Assembly: GCA_040880005.1 (NCBI GenBank)
Contig: JBBDJG010000010.1
Location: 62,001 to 126,000, forward strand
Direction: 5' to 3'
DNA length: 64,000 bases
DNA from: JBBDJG01 sp040880005
GTDB lineage: Bacteria; Actinomycetota; Thermoleophilia; Solirubrobacterales; JBBDJG01
Shown here: piece after piece, positions 41,164 through 51,213 of the stretch
Layout of the letters: every line of letters begins with the position of its first letter
Numbering within the stretch: the first letter of the stretch is position 1
Position numbers and translations under genes: made by a program
Notes under the pieces: model-generated
The model's input: the letters and a program-made list of their open reading frames with translations, nothing else
Databases searched by the model: none
What the model was told of the DNA's origin: nothing

Positions 41164-42390
41164 TCAGGTCCTCGCGCTGGGCTTCTTCTTGCTCTTCGGC
41201 TTCGATCGCGAGCCGCCCTTTGCTCGCTTGGCTGCCGCGGCCATGCCCTTGCCGGCGTAGGTCGCGATGAACTCCTCGGTGCGCTCGCGTGCAACCGGGT
41301 CGGGCACCTGCTTCGGTGGCGACTTCATCAGGTACGAGCTCGGCTCGGTCAGGGCGCCGGCGAGCCCGTTGTTGAGCGCCAGCTTGCAGGCGCGCACAGC
41401 GTCGATAACGATCCCGGCAGAGTTGGGCGAGTCCCAGACCTCGAGCTTCAGCTCCATGTTGAGCGGCGCGCCGCCGAACGACTCACCCTCGATGCGAATG
41501 TGCGCCCACTTGCGATCGCTCAACCACGGCACGTAGTCCGACGGGCCAACGTGGACGTCGTCGGGGTCGAACTTCTTGTCGAGGATCGATGTGACGGCGT
41601 TGGTCTTCGAGATCTTCTTCGACTCGAGTCGCTCGCGTTCGAGCATGTTGTAGAAGTCCATGTTGCCGCCGACGTTGAGCTGGCTCATGCGCATGATCTC
41701 GACGCCGCGCTCTTGGAACAGGCGTGCCAGCATGCGATGGGCGATCGTTGCGCCCACCTGCGACTTGATGTCGTCGCCGATGATCGGCAAGCCCGCGTCC
41801 TCGAAGCGCTTCTGCCAGTAGCGCTCGCGAGCGATGAACACCGGGATGCAGTTGACGAACGCACAGCCCGCGGCGAGCGCCTGCTCGACGTACCACTTGG
41901 TCGCATCCTCGGAGCCGACCGGCAGGTACGAAACGAGAACGTCAGCCTGTGTCTTCTTGAGGATCCCGACTATGTCGGCGGTCTCACCGGGGGCCTTCTT
42001 GATCTTCTCGTTCAGGTACTTGCCGAGGCCGTCGTGTGTCATGCCGCGCTCGACCTTGACGCCCATCTCCGGCACGTCGCAGAACTTCATCGTGTTGTTC
42101 TGCCCGGCCCAGATCGCCTGCGAGAGGTCCTTGCCGACCTTGTCGGCATCGATGTCGAAGGCGGCCACGAACTTCACGTCGCGCACGTGGTAGCCGCCGA
42201 GATCGACGTGCATCAGCCCGGGAATGGAATCGCGCGGATTCGCGTCCTTGTAGAACTCGACCCCCTGGATGAACGACGAGGCGCAGTTGCCAACTCCGAT
42301 GACCGCGACGCGGACCTCGTCCGCTCCGCGCAGCCCGTCCCTCGCCGCACCGTTGGCGGACTCGCTCTTCGACCCGTTCTTTGCGCTCAT
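41164..42390 (-). CDS. ino1: Inositol-3-phosphate synthase
   Basis: Converts glucose 6-phosphate to 1L-myo-inositol 3-phosphate using NAD. 408 aa from ATG 42390. NAD motif VAVIGVGNCASSFIQGVEFY; substrate-site blocks NCIPVFIA, GDDIKSQVGATIAHR and NVGGNMDFYNML; C-terminal Lys/Arg-rich tail (RSKPKSKKKPSART). ATG 42390 is 10 nt after AGGAGG; the TTG at 42399 lies almost on that SD, so it is less likely. Feeds the phosphatidylinositol and, possibly, mycothiol routes; its neighbours point to lipids. Confidence 0.95.
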   Translation of the reverse strand: MSAKNGSKSESANGAARDGLRGADEVRVAVIGVGNCASSFIQGVEFYKDANPRDSIPGLMHVDLGGYHVRDVKFVAAFDIDADKVGKDLSQAIWAGQNNTMKFCDVPEMGVKVERGMTHDGLGKYLNEKIKKAPGETADIVGILKKTQADVLVSYLPVGSEDATKWYVEQALAAGCAFVNCIPVFIARERYWQKRFEDAGLPIIGDDIKSQVGATIAHRMLARLFQERGVEIMRMSQLNVGGNMDFYNMLERERLESKKISKTNAVTSILDKKFDPDDVHVGPSDYVPWLSDRKWAHIRIEGESFGGAPLNMELKLEVWDSPNSAGIVIDAVRACKLALNNGLAGALTEPSSYLMKSPPKQVPDPVARERTEEFIATYAGKGMAAAAKRAKGGSRSKPKSKKKPSART

Positions 42391-42412
42391 ATCGGTCAAG
42401 CCTCCTGTGGAG

Positions 42413-43117
42413 TTACCCGGCCGGGGCGTCCCGGTTACGCGCGGCCTCTTTGTTTTCCCTGCGCACCATCTCGGCCCGCACGTGCCAGATTCGCTGGCCC
42501 ACCGTGAAGGCCGTCAGCACCGCCATCACATATATGGCCGGCGCCAATAGCTCGAAGTCGCCTATCCGTGCGCCCTTCGCGAACACCAAGCCGGCCGAGA
42601 GAATCACGACACGGACGGCCCGGGTGGCCAATCCTACCTTGCACTCGATGCCGAGGGCCTCCGCGCGCGCCCTGGTGTAACTGACCATCAGCGAACCCAG
42701 CACCGCGACCACGGTCGCCGCCGCCGCCAGTTCGTCTCCCTGCGAGGCAAAGTACGCAGCCACGGCCGTCAGCACGATTCCCTCCTCGATGCGGTCGAGC
42801 GTCGAGTCGAGAAATGCCCCAAACGGCGTCCCCTTGCCCGACATCCGGGAGTAACGGCCGTCGAACACGTCCATCAAGCTTCCGGCGATGAACGCGAGCC
42901 CCGCGAGGAAGAACAGCCGCTGGGTGATCAGCACCGCGGCCGCGAGGTTGAGGACGAAACCTGTCATCGAGATCGCGTTGGGCGTCAGGCGCGACTCGAT
43001 CAGCCGATCGCGCATGTTCTCGCGCAGCTCGGCCGCCGAGCCGGGGCCGTTCTCACGCCGCGCACCGCGCCGCGGTCGCGACTGGCGCGGCCGCTGCGAC
43101 AATTCGCGATCCGGCAT
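42413..43117 (-). CDS. CDP-alcohol phosphatidyltransferase (phosphatidylinositol-phosphate synthase-like)
   Basis: 234 aa integral membrane enzyme. Contains the CDP-alcohol motif DVFDGRYSRMSGKGTPFGAF followed by LDSTLD, i.e. DxxDGxx(S)R...GxxxDxxxD with Ser instead of the usual Ala. Six or so hydrophobic segments follow. Next to ino1 and a PAP2 gene it most probably joins CDP-diacylglycerol and inositol 3-phosphate. ATG 43117 shares bases with the PAP2 stop (TGATG). Basic N-terminal 35 residues are cytoplasmic. Confidence 0.88.
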   Translation of the reverse strand: MPDRELSQRPRQSRPRRGARRENGPGSAAELRENMRDRLIESRLTPNAISMTGFVLNLAAAVLITQRLFFLAGLAFIAGSLMDVFDGRYSRMSGKGTPFGAFLDSTLDRIEEGIVLTAVAAYFASQGDELAAAATVVAVLGSLMVSYTRARAEALGIECKVGLATRAVRVVILSAGLVFAKGARIGDFELLAPAIYVMAVLTAFTVGQRIWHVRAEMVRRENKEAARNRDAPAG

Positions 43118-43956
43118 CAGGCGGTCGCCTCGGCCGTCCTGGGACTCCAGGACCAAGCCTCCGGCCAGGCCCTCGACAGAGCCCGCGCGCCGAACGCCGC
43201 CAGGCCTGCAACAAGCGCGCCCAGCATCGCATCGACGATCCAGTGATTGCCCGTCACGACCACGACGAACGTGATCAAGAGCGGGTAGCAGCACCAAAGC
43301 ACTTTCGCCCAGCGGCGGCGCACGACCATCGCCGCCGGAATTCCGACCATCAACGAGAACGCCACGTGCATGCTGGGCACGGCAGCGTACGGGTTGAAGA
43401 ACAGCGTCACCAGCCCGGAGTCGTGCTGGACGTCGACGTAGTAGGCGATCGTGTCGATGAACCCCAGCTCCGAGAAGAAGCGCGGCGGCGCCGTCGGGAA
43501 AAGCAGGTATCCGATCAGAGCGAGTCCCATTGAGAACATGAACATGTTGCGCACGAAGTAGAAGCGGTCGTTGTGTCGCAGGTAGAGCCATACGAGCACC
43601 GAAGTCGTGACCACGAACTGCGAGTTGACGTAGATGAAATTCGTGACGTCGATCAGGAAGCGGTGGCCCATCGCCCACGCCTGCAGACCCTGTTCGAAGA
43701 ACAACCCCGTACTCTGCTCGATCGCGACAAGCGTGCGCGCGTGCTCGAAGGCAGCGGCGGGATCGTTTTCGGCCACGCCACGAACCGTTTCGTAGAGCAG
43801 GTCGGCGAACACGAACAGCGAGAGCTGCATCAGCGCGTCGGCCGTCGTCTTGGGCAGCCAGCTCGGTTCGCCGGCCTTGCCGGATCGGCGCTTGAGGACC
43901 TTGACAAGCGCCGTCAGGGTCACCAGGAACAGCAGGGGGACGATTAGACGGACCAC
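43117..43956 (-). CDS. PAP2-superfamily membrane phosphatase or inositolphosphotransferase-like protein
   Basis: 279 aa, about six transmembrane segments. PAP2 motifs: YLLFPTAPPRFF (C1/C2 region), VPSMHVAFSLMVGIPA and TGNHWIVDAMLGALVAG. The PTAPPRF form is the one seen in Aur1/Ipt1-like inositolphosphotransferases and in phosphatidylinositol-phosphate phosphatases of actinobacteria. Likely dephosphorylates or transfers phosphoinositol next to the CDP-alcohol transferase gene. GTG start at 43956 with AGGA upstream. Confidence 0.85.
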   Translation of the reverse strand: MVRLIVPLLFLVTLTALVKVLKRRSGKAGEPSWLPKTTADALMQLSLFVFADLLYETVRGVAENDPAAAFEHARTLVAIEQSTGLFFEQGLQAWAMGHRFLIDVTNFIYVNSQFVVTTSVLVWLYLRHNDRFYFVRNMFMFSMGLALIGYLLFPTAPPRFFSELGFIDTIAYYVDVQHDSGLVTLFFNPYAAVPSMHVAFSLMVGIPAAMVVRRRWAKVLWCCYPLLITFVVVVTGNHWIVDAMLGALVAGLAAFGARALSRAWPEAWSWSPRTAEATA

Positions 43957-44013
43957 TTCACGATCCTAACCAACTCCGCGTCGTTGTTATCGCTTGCCGG
44001 AACCTGGAAAAGC

Positions 44014-45654
44014 CTAGCGGGCGGGGCCATCGGCAGCCCTATCGAGGGGCCGACAACGCGGCTCGTCACCGGTCACGGCCCGGCGAGCGCCGGCGGCCGT
44101 GAAGCCGGACTCGACCCGCAGTGGCCCGGCCCGGTCGGCGCGCACCTCGACCCAATCGCCCTGACGGCCCACGCAGCCGCTCCCCTTCGCGATCTCCCAG
44201 TAGGGGGAGTGCCAGGCCCTGACCGTGAACCTGCCCGGTCGTGCAACGACCAGCGTGAAGGACTGCGGCTCCAGCTCGACCAGCCGCGCGCGGCCACCGT
44301 CGTCGCTGGTCACGAGCGGCTGCGCGCCGGCGACCTCGTACACCGTCCAGTGCTCGAGCTTCGCACGCGGCGCCAGATAGGGCGCCTGTCGCCGGATCAG
44401 GTCGTCCTCGATCTGAGCCGAGTAGTCGAGCTGAGAATCCGAGGCGGCAACGTAGCGCACCCCCTTCTCGCGCAGCCATGACAGGTAGCGCGCGTCGGTC
44501 AACCGGCCCTCGTAGAACAGCTCGTTGCGCTCGGTGTCGAGCTGTCGCAGCCAGCCGCGCGCGAGCTGGAAGCGCGGCGTGACGTAGGCGGACTCCCAGT
44601 GGTTGAAGGTGAACGGAATCTCGGTTCGCGACAGGGTCCCGCCGTGCGACGCCAGCCAGTCGTTGAGCGGCGCGTAGTAGGAGCGCTTGGTCGAAGGATC
44701 TCCGAGGCTCTGGATCGTGTCCGGCAGGGGCGTGATCACCTGCCAGGCGAGTCCGACGATCAGCGCGAGCGCGACCAGGGCCTTGGGCGCACGCGGCCGC
44801 TTGGTGACGACGATCGCCGCGAGCGCCGGGCCGCCGAACAGCGATCCCATGCGCGTCACGTTGCCGCCGATCTGGGTCGGTACCACGTACAGCAGCGTGC
44901 CGATCGCAAGGTAGGCGATCACGACCGCGCGGAACTGGCGCTCGCCGGGAATTCCGCGCACCGCGATCAACGCGGTCATGCACAGCAGCGGCAGCGGCCA
45001 CCAAGCAGAGAACCAGTACGGGAAACGGCCCCCTTCCGGAAAGGCGAGCCCCAGCACGGCAATCGGCAGCAGCGAGCATGCCACGACCGCCGCGGCGGCG
45101 ACGGCGCGCGAGCGATCGCCGCCGGCCCATCCCGCCGTTACGACGATCGCCAGGAACAACGCGGCCACCGGGCTGGAGAGAGCGCACGCGAGCGCCGCCA
45201 ATGCGGCCAGCCACCAGCGATGGCGCTGCATCGCGCGCAGCGCGCCGAGCGCGAACGCAACGCCGAGCGCGAACGCCAGCCAGCCGTTGGCCAGCATCGC
45301 GACCGACCCAAGCGCGGCAAACCAGTAGCTGCCAAACCGTGCCCCCTCCCCCCAACGCTCATGCACCAGTCGATCGAACAGATAGGCGCTGGCGATCGCC
45401 GACAGCGCCCCCACCCATATGGGAGTGAACAGCGCCGACAACGGCGGAAAGAGAATGCTGTACGTCAGCATGAAATGGCCCGCGTACCAAGTCCCGTTCC
45501 AGATCGCGAAGCCGTGTTGCTCGAAGTACTCCGCCCGGAACGTGTGCGCCGCCAGGTCCCGCACCGGCGGGTTCCACAGCGCGAAGGCGGTCGTCGCGAC
45601 GGCGCTGATCAGAAGCGCTGTGGCTCCGGGAAGCCGGTCCTCGAGCCGCCTCAT
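44014..45654 (-). CDS. Polytopic membrane protein, probable GT-C/YfhO-like glycosyltransferase
   Basis: 546 aa. About ten to twelve hydrophobic segments in residues 10-380, with an early loop WNPPVRDLAAHTFRAEYFEQ (acidic and His residues, as in GT-C enzymes) and FAIWNGTWYAGHFMLTYSIL; C-terminal soluble domain about 390-546 (GVRYVAASDSQLDYS, LEHWTVYEVAGA, GRFTVRAWHSPYWEI). The layout fits polyprenyl-phosphate-sugar dependent transferases, but no family is certain. ATG 45654 begins at the first membrane segment; divergent from pfkB 25 bp away. Confidence 0.65.
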   Translation of the reverse strand: MRRLEDRLPGATALLISAVATTAFALWNPPVRDLAAHTFRAEYFEQHGFAIWNGTWYAGHFMLTYSILFPPLSALFTPIWVGALSAIASAYLFDRLVHERWGEGARFGSYWFAALGSVAMLANGWLAFALGVAFALGALRAMQRHRWWLAALAALACALSSPVAALFLAIVVTAGWAGGDRSRAVAAAAVVACSLLPIAVLGLAFPEGGRFPYWFSAWWPLPLLCMTALIAVRGIPGERQFRAVVIAYLAIGTLLYVVPTQIGGNVTRMGSLFGGPALAAIVVTKRPRAPKALVALALIVGLAWQVITPLPDTIQSLGDPSTKRSYYAPLNDWLASHGGTLSRTEIPFTFNHWESAYVTPRFQLARGWLRQLDTERNELFYEGRLTDARYLSWLREKGVRYVAASDSQLDYSAQIEDDLIRRQAPYLAPRAKLEHWTVYEVAGAQPLVTSDDGGRARLVELEPQSFTLVVARPGRFTVRAWHSPYWEIAKGSGCVGRQGDWVEVRADRAGPLRVESGFTAAGARRAVTGDEPRCRPLDRAADGPAR

Positions 45655-45679
45655 CGCGGCCACGATATAGCTTTGTCGG

Positions 45680-46606
45680 ATGCGCACCCTCTGCCTGGGC
45701 GAAGCACTCGTCGATCTCGTTTGCGAACGCCCGGTTGCGAGCCTCGCCGACGCCGACCGTTTCGCCGCGCACTGCGGCGGCGCCGTCGCCAATGCGGCGG
45801 TCGCCGCTGCGCGGTGCGGCGCCGACGTCGCCCTCGCCGGCGGCGTGGGTGACGATCCCTGGGGTGCCTGGCTCGAGCGGCGCTTGCAGCGCGAGGGAGT
45901 GGACCTGCGCTGGTTCAACCGCGTCCCCGGCTCGCCGACGCCGCTCGCGTTCGTGACCGTCGACACCGACGGCGAACCCCACTTCACCGTCTATGGCCAG
46001 AGCATTCCGGCGACGATGCGCTCGACCGAGACGGTGCTGGAGGAGGCGGTCGAGGCCTGTGACGCTTTGTTCTTCGGCTCCAACACGCTGGTCGGTCCCG
46101 AGGAGCGCGCGATCACGCTGCTCGCGCGCGAGCTGGCGCTGGGCGCCGGCAAGCCGGTGCTGTTCGACCCCAACCTGAGGTTGCATCGCTGGCCCGATCC
46201 CGAGCAGGCGATCGGGCAGGTGCTTTCATCGTGCGAGGGTGCTGCGCTCTTGAAGGTCAATCACGACGAGGCCGCCGCGCTCACCGGCAAGCGCGATCCG
46301 GGCGCCGCAGCCGAGGCGCTTCGCGCGGCGGGAGCCGAGACGGTCGTCGTCACGCTCGGAGCAGACGGGGCGCTCGCGCGCGGCGAGGTCACAACCGCGG
46401 TCGGGGGCGTGCCGGTTCGTCCGGTCGATACGACCGGCGCAGGTGACGTCGTGGCCGGCATCCTGATCGCCGCGCTCGAAGCCTCGGATTACGCGCCCGT
46501 TGCAATCGAATCCGCGCTTGCGTTCGCGGTCGAGGCGGCGTCGCGTTCCACCGAGGGTTGGGGTGCGATCGATGCGCTGCCCGACCGCATGCCGGTGTTC
46601 GCGTGA
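45680..46606 (+). CDS. PfkB-family carbohydrate kinase
   Basis: 308 aa. Starts MRTLCLGEALVDLVCERP, GGAVANAAVAAARCGADV and ends in the ATP/catalytic signature RPVDTTGAGDVVAGILIAAL. Closest in look to fructokinase/2-keto-3-deoxygluconate kinases; sugar not fixed. ATG 45680, divergent from the membrane protein gene. Its stop overlaps the nth start (GTGA). Confidence 0.88.
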   Translation: MRTLCLGEALVDLVCERPVASLADADRFAAHCGGAVANAAVAAARCGADVALAGGVGDDPWGAWLERRLQREGVDLRWFNRVPGSPTPLAFVTVDTDGEPHFTVYGQSIPATMRSTETVLEEAVEACDALFFGSNTLVGPEERAITLLARELALGAGKPVLFDPNLRLHRWPDPEQAIGQVLSSCEGAALLKVNHDEAAALTGKRDPGAAAEALRAAGAETVVVTLGADGALARGEVTTAVGGVPVRPVDTTGAGDVVAGILIAALEASDYAPVAIESALAFAVEAASRSTEGWGAIDALPDRMPVFA

Positions 46607-47343
46607 GCCCGCCGGCCAAGCGCAAGTCCCGCTCGCCGTGGAAGCGGCCGCCGCGCAAGCGGCTCGAGCGAATACGCGAAGTGCTGCGCGACTTCTATGG
46701 GAGGCCTCGCAACGCGCCGCACCACGCGCCGCTCGACGAGCTGGTGCTCACGGTGCTCTCGCAGAACACGAACGACCGAAACCGCGACATCGCCTACAAC
46801 CGTTTGCGCAAGCGCTTCCCGACTTGGGAGGAGGTCGCGCACGCCCCACTCGATCAGATCGAGGAGGCGATCAAGCCGGGCGGGATCTCCAAGGTCAAGT
46901 CGAAGCGCATCAAGGACATGCTGGGGACCATCGAGCGCGACACGGGAAGCCTCGACCTCGAATGGCTCGCGAGCCCGCCGCGCGAGCGCGCGATCGAGTT
47001 CCTCGAGTCGTTGCCAGGGGTCGGCCGCAAGACCGCGGCCTGCGTGCTGCTGTTTTCCTTCGACCGCGCCGAGATGCCGGTTGACACTCACGTCTACAGG
47101 GTCAGCGAGCGACTCGGCCTGATCCGGCCCAAAGCCCCCTTCGAGGAAGCCCACGACGAGTGGCAGGCGACGCTGGCCACGCTCGGCGACCACGACGAGC
47201 CCAATCCCGCCGACGCCTACGAGCTGCACCTCAACCTGCTGCGCCATGGACGGCGCATCTGCTCGGCCCAGCGGCCGGACTGTGCCCACTGCCCGCTGCG
47301 GCGGCTATGCCCGCACGGGAAGGCTCTACTCGCGCGCTCTTGA
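46603..47343 (+). CDS. nth: Endonuclease III-family DNA glycosylase
   Basis: 246 aa base-excision glycosylase/AP lyase. Helix-hairpin-helix LPGVGRKTAACVLLFSF with the catalytic Lys, catalytic Asp in MPVDTHVYRVSERLG, and the C-terminal 4Fe-4S loop CSAQRPDCAHCPLRRLC. N-terminus is basic (PPAKRKSRSPWKRPPRKR). GTG 46603 overlaps the kinase stop. Target-lesion range is not readable from sequence; an EndoIII/MutY-like relation is certain. Confidence 0.92.
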   Translation: MSPPAKRKSRSPWKRPPRKRLERIREVLRDFYGRPRNAPHHAPLDELVLTVLSQNTNDRNRDIAYNRLRKRFPTWEEVAHAPLDQIEEAIKPGGISKVKSKRIKDMLGTIERDTGSLDLEWLASPPRERAIEFLESLPGVGRKTAACVLLFSFDRAEMPVDTHVYRVSERLGLIRPKAPFEEAHDEWQATLATLGDHDEPNPADAYELHLNLLRHGRRICSAQRPDCAHCPLRRLCPHGKALLARS

Positions 47344-47368
47344 TCGAGCCATCAATATCTGCCATAAT
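47340..47368 (+). promoter_or_regulatory. Probable sigma70-type promoter of the dnaK cluster
   Basis: TTGATC (47340-47345), 17-bp spacer, CATAAT (47363-47368), overlapping the end of nth. About 110 nt of leader follows to the dnaK ATG, more AT-rich than its surroundings and with a GGGCC/GGCCC hairpin just before the SD GGAAGGG. Confidence 0.6.
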
Positions 47369-47392
47369 GACACGTAGATTTTATGCCTCCAG

Positions 47393-47415
47393 CCTAGGAA
47401 AGTAACTTTTCCAGG
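47393..47415. promoter_or_regulatory. Inverted repeat in the dnaK leader
   Basis: CCT(A)GGAAA and TTTCCAGG pair over 8 bp with one bulged A. I found no canonical HAIR site (CTTGAGT-N7-ACTCAAG) in this leader, so this may be the regulator binding site in this lineage, or only an RNA hairpin. Confidence 0.35.
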
Positions 47416-47479
47416 CCTTTTCAACTTTTTTCCAACGTTAGACGGGCCACCAGAGCGGCCCGGAAGGGACCGCACAGAC

Positions 47480-49399
<1,920 letters not shown>

Positions 49400-49408
49400 G
49401 AGAAAAGG

Positions 49409-49437
49409 CCGATCGCCTGCGAGCAGGCGATCGGGTC
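49409..49437 (+). repeat. CCGA-type hairpin between dnaK and grpE
   Basis: Perfect 12-bp stem: CCGATCGCCTGC (49409-49420), loop GA, GCAGGCGATCGG (49423-49434), tail GTC. It lies 9 bp after the dnaK stop and 16 bp before the grpE ATG. Could stabilise the dnaK mRNA end or attenuate reading into grpE. Confidence 0.8.
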
Positions 49438-49452
49438 AAAGACGGGACGAGA

Positions 49453-50090
49453 ATGGCTGACAAGAGCCCCGAGCCGGCCGAGCAGGAGGAACAGCGCGTA
49501 GAGCACGATCTCGACGCGCTGCTTGCCGAGACCGCACGCGAGCGAGACGAATACCTGGAGCTGGCGAAGCGGACCAAGGCTGACTTCGAGAACTACCGCA
49601 AGCGTGTTGCGGGCGAGGCAAAGCAGGCCGAGGCGCGCGGGCGCTTGGCGCTGGCGCGCGAGATCCTGACCGTCGCCGACAACCTCGAGCGCGCGCTCGA
49701 GAATATGACGCCCCATACCCAACCGGAAAGGGCGGTGGGCGCCAGCTGGTCGTCCGCGTCCAGGGGCATGACGTAGCNNNNNNNNNNCAGGGGTAGGGGG
49801 CGGTGCGCGACAGGATGGGCGAACTCGCGTCCGGCGTGCGGTTGGTGCGCGACGAGTTGCAGAACGCGCTCGGCCGTGCCGGTGTCGAGAGCTACGAGCC
49901 GCTAGGCGAGCCCTTCGATCCCGAATGGCACGAGGCGGTGTTGACACAGCCGGTGCCCGGCCATGACGACGGCAAGATCGTGGACGTGCTGGCGAAGGGG
50001 TACAGACTCGACGGCCAGGTGCTGCGACCGGCGCAGGTCGCGGTGGGGAAGAACCAAACCGATCGTCCGCAAGCGGACGATCGGGTCTGA
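49453..50090 (+). CDS. grpE: Nucleotide exchange factor GrpE (interrupted by an assembly gap)
   Basis: GrpE releases ADP from DnaK. The N-terminal coiled coil (DALLAETARERDEYLELAKR, TKADFENYRKRVAGEAK) and the C-terminal beta domain (GVESYEPLGEPFDPEWHEAV, IVDVLAKGYRLDGQVLRPAQ) are both present, but between DNLERALE and GVRLVRDEL lies an insertion with 10 Ns (49778-49787). A TAG stop stands just before the gap (49774-49776) and another just after it in the downstream frame (49794-49796). Either contig ends are wrong or the gene is truly split; as grpE is normally essential, misassembly is more likely. The 3' end (KNQTDRPQADDRV) is encoded by a hairpin. Confidence 0.8.
49709..49802. repeat. Hairpin insertion with assembly gap inside grpE
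   Basis: CGCCCCATACCC (49709-49720) is matched by an inverted GGGTAGGGGGCG (49791-49802), 11 of 12. The gap of unknown length falls between them. The position is the variable loop between the two GrpE domains, where an insertion could be tolerated. Confidence 0.5.
50059..50087 (+). repeat. CCGA-type hairpin at the grpE 3' end
   Basis: CCGATCGTCCGC (50059-50070), loop AA, GCGGACGATCGG (50073-50084), tail GTC running into the grpE stop TGA. It differs from the dnaK-grpE copy at two stem pairs, both changed on both arms so that pairing is kept. It ends 13 bp before the dnaJ ATG and is translated as the GrpE tail. Confidence 0.8.
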
Positions 50091-50099
50091 GCCAGGACG

Positions 50100-51209
50100 A
50101 TGCCCGAAGACTTCTACAAAAAGCTCGGCGTCGGCAAGAAAGCGTCGCAGGACGAGATCAAGAAGGCCTACCGCAAGCTCGCGGGCAAGTACCACCCGGA
50201 CCGCAACGCCGGCGACGAAAAATCAAAGGCCGAGGCCGAGGAGCGTTTCAAAGAGATCCAGGAGGCGTACTCGGTGCTCTCCGACGAAGAGAAGCGCAAG
50301 CAATACGACAGCGGTGGGATGTTCGCCGGCGGTCCGGGCGGCGGAGTCCGCTTCGACCCGAGCATGTTCCGCGAGGGCGCAAGCGGCTTCGGTGACATCC
50401 TCTCCGACCTGTTCGGGCGCGCCTCCGGCGGTGGCGGCCCCGCTCGTCAGCGCGGCCGCGACCTCGAGACCGAGGTTCGCCTCTCGTTCGGGCAGGCGAT
50501 CGAGGGCACGCAGGTGTCGGTCGCCGTGCCGATCGAGGACCAGTGCCCGACCTGTCACGGCAGCGGCGCGAAGCCCGGCACCGCTCCCAAGCGATGCCCG
50601 CAGTGCGAGGGGCGCGGCGTCGTGATCGAGGGACAGGGGATGTTCTCGATCAGCCAGCCCTGTTCGCGCTGCGGCGGGCGCGGCCAGATCGTCGAGGACC
50701 CGTGCCCGACCTGCCACGGCAGCGGAATGACCCAGCAGACCAAGCGCTACCGGGCCAAGATTCCCGCGGGTGTGCGCGACGGAAGTCGAATCCGGCTAGC
50801 CGGCAAGGGCGAACCCGGCGTCAACGGCGGCCCGGCCGGCGATCTCTACGTGATCACGCGCGTGGCACCTTCCCCGATCTTCAAGCGCAAGGGCGACAAC
50901 CTCGAGGTGGAGCTGCCGATCTCGATCGTGGAGGCGATCAAGGGAGCGACGATCGAGGTTCCGACGCTCAACGGAACGAAGAAGATTCGTATCCCCGAAG
51001 CAACGCAGGATGGTTCCCTGCAACGGCTGCGAGGCGAGGGCCCGCCGAAGCTGTCCGGCAAGGGCAAGGGCGACCTGCACTATCGCGCGCGCATCCAGGT
51101 TCCAAAGTCACTCGACAAGCAACAGAAGGAGGCGCTCGAGAAGTTCGCCGAGGTCATGAACGGTGACCCGCGCGCGGACCTTCTGAAGCGAGCGCGCACG
51201 GAGGTCTAG
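50100..51209 (+). CDS. dnaJ: Chaperone DnaJ (Hsp40)
   Basis: 369 aa. J domain with YHPDRN; Gly/Phe-rich segment (GGMFAGGPGGGVRFD); four zinc-binding repeats CPTCHGSG, CPQCEGRG, CSRCGGRG and CPTCHGSG; C-terminal substrate domains (RAKIPAGVRDGSRIRLAGKG). Stimulates the DnaK ATPase and delivers substrates. ATG 50100. Downstream hspR starts 5 bp after its stop. Confidence 0.97.
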   Translation: MPEDFYKKLGVGKKASQDEIKKAYRKLAGKYHPDRNAGDEKSKAEAEERFKEIQEAYSVLSDEEKRKQYDSGGMFAGGPGGGVRFDPSMFREGASGFGDILSDLFGRASGGGGPARQRGRDLETEVRLSFGQAIEGTQVSVAVPIEDQCPTCHGSGAKPGTAPKRCPQCEGRGVVIEGQGMFSISQPCSRCGGRGQIVEDPCPTCHGSGMTQQTKRYRAKIPAGVRDGSRIRLAGKGEPGVNGGPAGDLYVITRVAPSPIFKRKGDNLEVELPISIVEAIKGATIEVPTLNGTKKIRIPEATQDGSLQRLRGEGPPKLSGKGKGDLHYRARIQVPKSLDKQQKEALEKFAEVMNGDPRADLLKRARTEV

Positions 51210-51213
51210 GCAA

